In this document: positions 1-5,868 of the stretch, piece after piece
Layout of the letters: the number at the start of each line of letters is the position of its first letter
How positions within the stretch are numbered: position 1 is the first letter of the stretch
Assembly (NCBI GenBank): GCA_031257695.1
Contig: JAIROB010000153.1
Coordinates: forward strand, 1-9,789
DNA length: 9,789 bases
From: Treponema sp.
Lineage (GTDB): Bacteria; Spirochaetota; Spirochaetia; Treponematales; Breznakiellaceae
Direction: 5' to 3'
Made by a program: the position numbers and the translations under genes
The notes under the pieces: model-generated
Told to the model about the DNA's origin: nothing
The model's database searches: none
The model's input: only the letters and a program-made list of their open reading frames with translations

Positions 1-414
1 TACCGCACCAGGGACATCACCTATATCATGGACGGGCCCTGCTCCTGCGGCAGAACCACCCTCAGGATGCACCGGCTCTTTGGCCGCACCGACGATATGC
101 TGATCATCCGGGGGGTCAACGTCTTCCCCAGCCAGATCGAGCACGCCCTCTTTGAAATTGAGGGCACCGAGCCCCAGTACCTGATCGTGGTGAACCGGGG
201 GGAATCCCGCCTGGACGAGGTGGAGCTCCAGGTGGAGGTCAAGCAGGAGTTCTTTACCGACGAAACCAAGGGCCTGGAGGCGCTGCGGAGCAAAATTCAG
301 GATGTGATGAAGTCCAGGCTCCAGATTGGGGTCAAGGTGAAACTGGTGGAGCCCAAAACCATCGAACGGTCCATAGGCAAGGCAAAGCGCGTCATCGACA
401 ATCGCACTATATAG
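1..414 (+). CDS. paaK: Phenylacetate-CoA ligase family protein, C-terminal part (5' end outside window)
   Basis: This is the last 137 residues of an ATP-dependent acyl/aryl-CoA ligase of the ANL superfamily, PaaK branch. The family adenylates an aromatic acid (classically phenylacetate, in some bacteria indole-3-acetate) and transfers it to CoA in the cytoplasm. The frame is open from base 1, beginning YRTRDIT, and the true start lies upstream. Visible residues include the CSCGRT motif (14-19) and the hinge GRTDDMLIIRGVNVFPSQIE (28-47), which is highly characteristic of PaaK. The small C-terminal AMP-binding domain follows and ends with a conserved Lys-rich tail around GKAKRVID. The TAG stop is at 412-414. 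The ACT-domain gene starts 14 bases later, consistent with an operon. The actual substrate cannot be read from this fragment. The symbol is a family label. Confidence 0.9.
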   Translation, partial: YRTRDITYIMDGPCSCGRTTLRMHRLFGRTDDMLIIRGVNVFPSQIEHALFEIEGTEPQYLIVVNRGESRLDEVELQVEVKQEFFTDETKGLEALRSKIQDVMKSRLQIGVKVKLVEPKTIERSIGKAKRVIDNRTI

Positions 415-428
415 GGGGAGAGCTTATC

Positions 429-845
429 ATGCAGATCAAACAAATATCGGTATTTCTGGAAAACAATGCCGGCCGGCTGGGGGAGGTGACCCGGGTCCTC
501 GCGGAAGCGAACATCAATATCCGGGCCATAAGCATCGCTGACACCGCTGATTTCGGCATACTCCGGCTCATCGTGGACAAAAGCGGCGATGCCATCGAGG
601 CGCTGACCAGGGGAGGCTTTACCACCCGCCTGAGCGACGTGGTGGCGGTGGAGATTGGGGACACCCCCGGCAGCCTGGCCAGGGTGATGGAGCTCTTCCA
701 GAAGTCCAACGTAAACATCGAATACCTCTACGCGTCCCTGGAAGGCACGGCAGGCAAGGCGGTGGTTATCTTTAAATTGGAAAATTTGGAGCAGGGCTTG
801 AAGATTGTTGCCGATAACGGCCTTTCCATGGTTGATAAATTCTGA
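429..845 (+). CDS. Tandem ACT-domain protein paired with PaaK-type ligase
   Basis: A 138-residue cytoplasmic protein made of two ACT domains and nothing else. ACT 1 spans about residues 3-66, with the ligand-loop motif ENNAGRLGEV (11-20). ACT 2 spans about 70-135, with the matching GDTPGSLARV (77-86). ACT domains bind amino acids or related small ligands at dimer interfaces. Stand-alone tandem ACT proteins of this length are commonly encoded next to PaaK-like ligases and probably sense an amino acid or aromatic-acid ligand, but the ligand here is not known. The ATG at 429 is preceded by a strong GGGGGAG (414-420) with an 8-base spacer, which fixes the start and overlaps the ligase stop codon. 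The protein looks intact. Confidence 0.9.
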   Translation: MQIKQISVFLENNAGRLGEVTRVLAEANINIRAISIADTADFGILRLIVDKSGDAIEALTRGGFTTRLSDVVAVEIGDTPGSLARVMELFQKSNVNIEYLYASLEGTAGKAVVIFKLENLEQGLKIVADNGLSMVDKF

Positions 846-861
846 TTTATGCCCCTACTAT
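832..861 (+). promoter_or_regulatory. Possible sigma70-type promoter for glgA
   Basis: TTGATA at 832-837 (5 of 6 to the -35 consensus) is followed after 18 bases by TACTAT at 856-861 (4 of 6 to the -10 consensus). The -35 lies inside the last codons of the ACT gene. A start site would fall near 868, inside the inverted repeat at 861-878. This is a consensus match by eye only, and short matches like this occur by chance. Confidence 0.3.
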
Positions 862-878
862 AGTTACGAGTGTAACTA
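861..878. promoter_or_regulatory. Perfect 7-bp inverted repeat upstream of glgA (operator-like)
   Basis: The sequence is TAGTTAC, then a GAGT spacer, then GTAACTA. The arms are perfect and the spacer is 4 bases. No T-run follows, so it does not look like a terminator of the ACT gene. It sits 31 bases before the glgA start codon and overlaps the predicted transcription start, as a repressor operator would. A small 5'-UTR hairpin is the alternative. No binding protein can be named. Confidence 0.4.
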
Positions 879-909
879 CAAAGAAAGCTGAGAAGCGCAG
901 GGGTTTGCC

Positions 910-2376
910 ATGAAGATTCTGATGACCGCCACGGAGGCCGTGCCCTATGCCAAGACAGGGGGTCTCGCGGATGTGGTGTCCTCCCTGTCCCTTGGGTTGG
1001 CAAATTTGGGGCACGACGTGCGGATCGTCCTGCCCCGGTACTATGGCGTTGACCGGAGGGCGCTGGTCAAACTTGAGGGCGCCATGGGGGTCCGTATGGG
1101 GAGCGGCGAGGAATGGTGCGCGGTCTACACAGCGGAGCTGCCCGGGTCCCCCCCCGCACACCCTGTAAAAACGTATTTTATCGACCACGAAAAGTTTTTC
1201 GGCAGGGACGGCATCTACGGGTCCCCTTCGGAGCCGGATTATCTGGACAATCCCCGGCGTTTCGCGTTTTTCAGCCGCTCGGTCTTCCATCTCTGCCGTA
1301 AAATTGCCTGGTTTCCCGACGTGTTCCACTCCCACGACTGGCCCACAGCGCTGGTCCCGGTCTTCCTCAAATTCTCGGAGCGCCGGGAGGAATTTGCCTC
1401 CGCCGTGTCGGTCCTCACGGTCCACAACCTGGGCTACCAGGGGGTCTACAGCAGGGACAATTTCTGGTACACCAACCTGAGCTGGAACGACTTCTACGCC
1501 GCGGGTTTTGAGGACTGGAACATGATGAACCTCCTCAAGGCGGGGCTCTACTCGGCGGACAAGCTCAACACCGTTTCCCCCACCTACGCCGAGGAAACCA
1601 AGTCCCACGTCCAGGGTTTCCGCCTGGACGGGACGCTCCGCTACAGATCCGCGGATTACCAGGGCATACTCAACGGCATAGACACCGAAGTCTGGAACCC
1701 CCTGACCGACAAGTTCCTGCCCCAAAACTACGGCCCCCGGGACATGAGCGGCAAGGCCAGGGCCAAGGAGTCGCTCCAGCGGGAATTCGGCCTGGCTGTG
1801 GACCCGGATCTGCCGGTGATCGGCATGGTCACCCGGCTCGTCGGCCAGAAAGGGGTAGGCCCCCTCTTCGGCCCCGCCTACGGTTCCGCCTGGTCCATCT
1901 GTCGGGACATGAAGCTCCAGTTTGTCCTCATCGGCACCGGGGAAGCCTGGTGCGAACACGAAATCCGGAGCCTTTCCGATCGCCTGCCAAACTTCAAGGC
2001 AAAAATCGGCTACAGCGAAAAGCTGAGCCACCTCATCGAAGCGGGATCGGACTTTTTTCTCATGCCCAGCCAATACGAACCCTGCGGCCTCAACCAGATG
2101 TACTCCCTGGCCTACGGAACCCTCCCCATCGTGCGGAACACCGGCGGCCTTGCGGACACGGTGAGCAACTATGTGGAGGCAAGCGGCGAAGGCACGGGCT
2201 TTATGTTCAATGACCTGACCCCCCAGGCGATTTACAACACCGTGGGCTGGGCAATCTGGGCCTGGTACAACCGCCGGGACCACATTGAGGCCATGCGGCT
2301 CCGGGGCATGGCGCAGGACTTCTCCTGGGAAAAGTCCGCCAAACGGTACGTCGCCCTCTACGAAAGCGCCGGGTAG
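910..2376 (+). CDS. glgA: Glycogen synthase (ADP-glucose-dependent)
   Basis: A 488-residue GT5-family glycosyltransferase that moves glucose from ADP-glucose onto the non-reducing ends of alpha-1,4-glucan in the cytoplasm. The length is normal for bacterial GlgA. The N-terminal Rossmann domain starts with the ADP-glucose motif KTGGLADV (15-22), and a conserved HDWPTAL lies at 142-148. The C-terminal domain starts around GILNGIDTEVWNP (252-264). It contains TRLVGQKG (308-315), supplying the Arg309/Lys314 pair expected at the active site, and EPCGLNQMYSL (390-400), with the catalytic-region Glu390. TGGLADTV (411-418) follows. The usual SRFEPCG is SQYEPCG here and the usual VRRTGG is VRNTGG; the insert around GPLFGPAYGSAW (317-328) differs from enterobacterial enzymes. 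The ATG at 910 follows AGGGG (899-903) with a 6-base spacer. No other glycogen gene is in the window. Confidence 0.95.
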   Translation: MKILMTATEAVPYAKTGGLADVVSSLSLGLANLGHDVRIVLPRYYGVDRRALVKLEGAMGVRMGSGEEWCAVYTAELPGSPPAHPVKTYFIDHEKFFGRDGIYGSPSEPDYLDNPRRFAFFSRSVFHLCRKIAWFPDVFHSHDWPTALVPVFLKFSERREEFASAVSVLTVHNLGYQGVYSRDNFWYTNLSWNDFYAAGFEDWNMMNLLKAGLYSADKLNTVSPTYAEETKSHVQGFRLDGTLRYRSADYQGILNGIDTEVWNPLTDKFLPQNYGPRDMSGKARAKESLQREFGLAVDPDLPVIGMVTRLVGQKGVGPLFGPAYGSAWSICRDMKLQFVLIGTGEAWCEHEIRSLSDRLPNFKAKIGYSEKLSHLIEAGSDFFLMPSQYEPCGLNQMYSLAYGTLPIVRNTGGLADTVSNYVEASGEGTGFMFNDLTPQAIYNTVGWAIWAWYNRRDHIEAMRLRGMAQDFSWEKSAKRYVALYESAG

Positions 2377-2394
2377 GCTTTATTTATATTTTTA
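2363..2394 (+). terminator. Weak terminator-like structure at the glgA stop
   Basis: AAAGC-GCC (2363-2370) can pair with GGC-TTT (2376-2381), with a two-base bulge and a 5-base loop. An interrupted T-rich run follows to about 2394. The stem overlaps the glgA stop codon (2374-2376) and is imperfect, so this is only a candidate. The 34-base gap between glgA and the converging lipoprotein gene holds no better hairpin. Confidence 0.25.
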
Positions 2395-2410
2395 TTCGTA
2401 TTTCAATTAT

Positions 2411-4018
2411 CTAATTTGAAACTGCGCCTGCTGATGTTTTACCTCCTGTGTAAACTCTATCATGACCGTTAAAGTCCTTTGAAGGATAAATAGACAGGGT
2501 TTGGGGCACAATGATAATACTTTCATCAATAGGTCTAAACATAGTATCTACCGGAGCGGTTATTCCGGTATATGTAATATCGCCGGTAGTAAAATTATAG
2601 CCTGATCCGGTATTTGGGTCGTTGCCACTGGCATAATCAGAGATATTATAACCTAATGATATGACGCTTCCTCCATCCCCGCTCCCGATTACGTTGTAAT
2701 TGTTCTCACTTGTATTGCCATAAAAAATATTACCGGTAGGTTGTAATATTTTATCGGGAGCGCGATATACTGCTCCGTCGTTATTATAAAAAAAAGTACA
2801 ACCTATTATTGTAGTATCTACTCCGGTAAATATGCCGCGGCGTAAATTGCTAAATATACAGGATTCAACTATTGCGCTTCCGCCATAACCATTTAAATCA
2901 AGACCTACAGCATGGATATTGTCTCTAAAATGCAGCCTTCTAATTTTAACTGTAGCGCCGGTTCCAATACTGCCTATGGTCAATAATTTACCTGCACTTC
3001 CTGTTATATTCGCTCCGTTTCCTTCTATTGTGATGCTATAATCTTGGTTAAACCTATAGTCGGATGAGGCATTGATTGTTTTATCCCCGCTTAAATGAAT
3101 TGAGATAATATCTCCGCTTTTAGCAATGCTTAACGCTTCCGCCAAGGAGCCAGACCCTGATGGCGCTCCGCTGGTAACAAAGATTGTTCCAATAACATCA
3201 CGCGGATCGAAACCTAGATCTTCAACGTTTACGACGGCAGCGCCTTTTATCGTATTATTAAATACAGATGTAGCTGCAACTGCAAGTGTCTGTGCAGTCT
3301 CATTGAGACCAATACGTAATAAACCTGTGTCATCAATACTGCTTAAATTGCTGTTTACAGACCAACTAACCGTCGTATCTGCCTCAAAAAAGGCATTTAC
3401 TTCTGCGTTAAACCTTTGAGTAGCCCCTTTGTAAACAGAGATACTATTAGGCGTTACCGCTATGCCATTTATTGCGGGGATGATTATAGCAGATTGCTCT
3501 ACTGTGAGTGTATAATCAGCATTACTTGGCATAAATGGGCCGCCAGCATTTATTTTAAGATCGTATGTTACTTTGATAATAGTATCCGGGCGTTTAGTCC
3601 TGCCTTTATCGGTAACGGCTACAACCCAGTAATAGCGTACATCCGTTTCATTTGCATAAATCAAAAAAGTATCATAATGAATCGTGCCCGTTAAGCCGCC
3701 TGGCAAAAGTTCGTATGCTTTTCCTGTTTCATCTGCGTGATACACCTTATATGACTGAGCTCCAGGAAAGGGAGGCCATTGTAAATAAAAATAAGCGGTT
3801 CCATAATCTGCCTCTTGGTGTTGATTAATATGATAGGTTATTTTAAGATTCTGGTTTTCCTGTGAGCCGTGATGGTATGCTGCCGTTACAAATTCGGAAA
3901 TTGTGCTATCATTCTGATTATCAGGATCGGCTCCATTACCGGTTTCCAATGAATTAGGGCAAGAAACCATTATGAATATATTGAATGTTATAGTCAACAT
4001 TACAACAATTTTTTTCAT
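2411..4018 (-). CDS. Secreted lipoprotein with FN3-like, Ig-like and right-handed beta-helix domains
   Basis: A 535-residue predicted surface or periplasmic lipoprotein of unknown function. The N-terminus MKKIVVMLTI leads through a hydrophobic stretch to a spirochete-style lipobox, MVSC, with Cys20 as the likely lipidated residue, then a polar Asn/Asp-rich linker. Domains by eye: a fibronectin III-like module (about 75-155; YFYLQWPPFPGAQSYKVYHA and YYWVVAVTDKG); a bacterial Ig-like Big_2 module (about 183-265; AVTPNSISVYKGATQRF and VSWSV); and a parallel beta-helix, pectate-lyase-like in fold (about 278-490). The C-terminus (KDFNGHDRVYTGGKTSAGAV) is typical of such helix proteins. No catalytic residues could be assigned, so adhesion or glycan binding is an inference. 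The ATG at 4018 is chosen because AAGGAG (4025-4030) precedes it with a 6-base spacer and the signal peptide starts there; the frame is open further upstream without such signals. The gene is clearly more AT-rich than every neighbour. Confidence 0.85.
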   Translation of the reverse strand: MKKIVVMLTITFNIFIMVSCPNSLETGNGADPDNQNDSTISEFVTAAYHHGSQENQNLKITYHINQHQEADYGTAYFYLQWPPFPGAQSYKVYHADETGKAYELLPGGLTGTIHYDTFLIYANETDVRYYWVVAVTDKGRTKRPDTIIKVTYDLKINAGGPFMPSNADYTLTVEQSAIIIPAINGIAVTPNSISVYKGATQRFNAEVNAFFEADTTVSWSVNSNLSSIDDTGLLRIGLNETAQTLAVAATSVFNNTIKGAAVVNVEDLGFDPRDVIGTIFVTSGAPSGSGSLAEALSIAKSGDIISIHLSGDKTINASSDYRFNQDYSITIEGNGANITGSAGKLLTIGSIGTGATVKIRRLHFRDNIHAVGLDLNGYGGSAIVESCIFSNLRRGIFTGVDTTIIGCTFFYNNDGAVYRAPDKILQPTGNIFYGNTSENNYNVIGSGDGGSVISLGYNISDYASGNDPNTGSGYNFTTGDITYTGITAPVDTMFRPIDESIIIVPQTLSIYPSKDFNGHDRVYTGGKTSAGAVSN

Positions 4019-4024
4019 CCTTTT

Positions 4025-4030
4025 CTCCTT
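4025..4030 (-). promoter_or_regulatory. Ribosome binding site of the lipoprotein gene
   Basis: AAGGAG on the minus strand, 6 bases before the ATG at 4018. It decides the start over upstream in-frame codons. The AT-rich leader behind it (about 4031-4072) probably holds the promoter, but no convincing -35/-10 pair could be picked. Confidence 0.75.
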
Positions 4031-4117
4031 ATCTAATATTACATTTAACATACTACATAATAACAGTATCAGCGCAGCCCCGCGCGCCCAACCGGGCCCA
4101 TAGGGCGGCAAAATGAT

Positions 4118-4993
4118 TCAGTCCGCCCCCTCCTTCCTGGCCCGGATCACCATCACATCCCCGGCGCCGAGCCGTTTCGCCGCCCTGTCCGCAAGGCGCT
4201 TGACCGGCGCGGGCGCCGTCCCCGCGGCAAGCCCCCCCCAGGTGCAGATCCGCTCTATGCCGAAACCCGATTGCCGGAGCAGGGCGGACAGGGTCTTTGC
4301 CGAAAACAGGTAGAGGTGGTCGAAGATGGCGGATCGCCAGCGGCTCCGGAAAAGCCGCGCCTGGAAACCGGCGATGTTCGGGGTGGTGACGAGAAACCGG
4401 CCTCCCGGCGCCAGGACCCGATACGCCTCCCGCACAAAGGCAGCGGGGTCGTTCAGATGTTCTATCAGGTGGGAGGCCAGGACCAGGTCGAAACTTGCGC
4501 CGGGGAAGCGGCTTTCCTCAAGGCTCGCCCTCCGCACGTCCAGGCCCCGCTCCGCCCGGGCATACTCCGCGGCGGGGGATAGTTCCACCCCCGCGCAGTC
4601 CCAGCCACGGTCCCGCAGCTTTTCCAACAAGGCCCCGGTGGCGCAGCCCGCGTCCAGGACCCGTGGCCGGGCAGCGTTACTGCGCTTAATGGCGGCTTCA
4701 AGCTCCTCAAACCCCGCGTCCTGCAGGGCCAGTTCCTGCAGCCGCAGAAACGCCGCTTCGTTTGCCAACTCATAGGAAAGGTACTCCGCGCCGGAGCCCT
4801 CCCGGTAGCGCCTGGCCACTTCGGCCTGTTCAGGCTGGGGGTTTATCTGCGCGAGACCACAGCGTTTGCAGCGGACATAGGCGAAGCCCTCGCAGTAAAG
4901 GTATCGTTTAAATTCCCCGCCCCCGCAGAGCGCGCAGGGGACGGGGCGTTTTTTTTCCTCCCCCGCCGGGGTGGACCAGGTTTTTACCGCCAC
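4118..4993 (-). CDS. Zinc-ribbon class I SAM-dependent methyltransferase
   Basis: A 291-residue soluble methyltransferase, Methyltransf_23-like. An N-terminal zinc-ribbon/rubredoxin-like knuckle is formed by CALC (20-23) and CKRC (42-45), followed by GLAQINPQP. The Rossmann core carries motif I VLDAGCATGALLEKL (112-126) and the acidic ribose-binding Glu137 in GVELSP. The post-motif region is FDLVLASHLIEHLNDP (168-183), followed by VLAPGGRFLVTTPN (193-206). This N-terminal CxxC-plus-methyltransferase layout is common in enzymes acting on sugars or in cell-surface glycan clusters; the substrate is unknown. The start is GTG at 4993, 6 bases after the stop of the LytM-like gene, with only a weak ribosome site inside that gene's end, so translational coupling is likely. 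It is the last gene of the probable three-gene operon. Confidence 0.85.
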   Translation of the reverse strand: MAVKTWSTPAGEEKKRPVPCALCGGGEFKRYLYCEGFAYVRCKRCGLAQINPQPEQAEVARRYREGSGAEYLSYELANEAAFLRLQELALQDAGFEELEAAIKRSNAARPRVLDAGCATGALLEKLRDRGWDCAGVELSPAAEYARAERGLDVRRASLEESRFPGASFDLVLASHLIEHLNDPAAFVREAYRVLAPGGRFLVTTPNIAGFQARLFRSRWRSAIFDHLYLFSAKTLSALLRQSGFGIERICTWGGLAAGTAPAPVKRLADRAAKRLGAGDVMVIRARKEGAD

Positions 4994-4999
4994 GGGTCT

Positions 5000-5860
5000 T
5001 TAATCAACCTGGAGCTGGTAGGTTACCCTCCGGAGATTTTGGGCGCCGTCCAGGGCGGTTATTTCCAGAGTGACCCGGCCCTGGGTAAAGACGATATCGC
5101 CGATTTCAAAGGCGGGGTAGGGGGCGTAGGCCTCCCGCGCCGGGACAAGGCTGTTCCGGTAGGCCATGACAATCCCGTCCCGGACGGAGAAGGTCTCAAA
5201 GCTGAGGGATGCAAGCTCCACGCCGTTCACGGAGCAGCCGATGCGGAAGGGCGCCAGGGGAATGTCGCCGTTTCCCTCCCTGGTGTCCGAGACCGCCACG
5301 GAAACGGTGTGCCTGCCCCTGGCTATGGTCCTGGTCTGGGCCAGGTTGACAAGCCCGTCGGCGTTACGCAGGGCCGCGGACAGAATAACCGGGGGCCGGG
5401 TATCCGGCAGGGGGGCGATAATCATGGCCGGGTTTACCCAGCGCCGTTCCCGCCGGTCAAAGATGCTGAAGGAAAAGCCCCCGGCGCCGGACCACCCGGA
5501 CTGCCCCGAAGCGGCTATGACCGTGTCTTTTTCCACCAGGGAAAGGGATTCGGGCAGCCGCCTTTCGTCCAGGCGGCTGTAGACGCTCACCAGGCCGTCC
5601 CCGTGATCCAGGGCAATCCACGCGCCCAGGGGCGAAGGTATGCGGGAAGCGGCGCTTTCGGGATCGTTGAAAAACAACATTTCCCCCGCGTCCGCTGCGC
5701 GGACCGGGCCCTCCGTCTCAAAGCTCACCCCCTTTACCGGACTGCCGTGATCGTTCCACCCGAAGTTGCGGCTCATCAGCCCTTCCCGGGTGGGCCAGTC
5801 CATCCCGTATGCCGGCGCCGCCAGCGCGAACAGGGCCGCGACCATCCATCTGATCTTCAT
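5000..5860 (-). CDS. Secreted LytM/M23-like protein lacking zinc ligands (predicted pseudoenzyme)
   Basis: A 286-residue exported protein. Its signal peptide is MKIRWMVAALFALAAPAYG (1-19), probably cleaved near residue 19. The region about 30-150 follows the LytM (peptidase M23) pattern: FGWND (33-37), then GPVRAADAGEMLFF (51-64, equivalent to GTPVyAa..GtV), ALDHGDGLVSVYSRLD (83-98) and ASGQSGWSGAGGFSFSIFD (117-135). Active M23 enzymes have HxxxD, a YxHL histidine and HxH. Here the corresponding places read KGVSF, YSRL and FSF, so all metal ligands appear lost. Non-catalytic LytM proteins such as EnvC and NlpD activate amidases, which is one possible role. The C-terminal 150-286 is beta-rich and unrecognised. 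The ATG at 5860 starts 1 base after the upstream gene's TGA, with GAGGTGA overlapping that stop. The longer open frame upstream overlaps the propeller gene and was rejected. Confidence 0.75.
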   Translation of the reverse strand: MKIRWMVAALFALAAPAYGMDWPTREGLMSRNFGWNDHGSPVKGVSFETEGPVRAADAGEMLFFNDPESAASRIPSPLGAWIALDHGDGLVSVYSRLDERRLPESLSLVEKDTVIAASGQSGWSGAGGFSFSIFDRRERRWVNPAMIIAPLPDTRPPVILSAALRNADGLVNLAQTRTIARGRHTVSVAVSDTREGNGDIPLAPFRIGCSVNGVELASLSFETFSVRDGIVMAYRNSLVPAREAYAPYPAFEIGDIVFTQGRVTLEITALDGAQNLRRVTYQLQVD

Positions 5861-5861
5861 A

Positions 5862-5868
5862 TCACCTC
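5862..5868 (-). promoter_or_regulatory. Ribosome binding site overlapping the preceding stop codon
   Basis: GAGGTGA on the minus strand ends in the TGA stop of the propeller-like gene and lies just before the ATG at 5860. This arrangement points to coupled translation of the two genes and fixes the start of the LytM-like gene. Confidence 0.65.

Noticed and set aside
847..2283. 478-codon open frame on the minus strand across glgA
   Set aside because: It lies wholly antisense to a clear glgA. The translation is low-complexity Gly/Val/Pro-rich with no domain, as expected from the codon-position GC bias of the true gene.
2401..2421. AT-rich palindrome TTTCAATTA / TAATTTGAAA at the lipoprotein stop
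   Set aside because: The arms need a one-base bulge and the stem is AT-only. It overlaps the stop codon and has no T-tract on the relevant strand, so it is probably chance in AT-rich DNA.
4086..4106. Terminator for the methyltransferase operon
   Set aside because: GCCC/GGGC stems of only 4 bp exist and no T-run follows on the minus strand.
4019..4111. Longer start for the beta-helix lipoprotein at 4111
   Set aside because: It would place the lipoprotein signal peptide internally. The extension is read from GC-rich intergenic sequence, while the ATG at 4018 has AAGGAG at ideal spacing.
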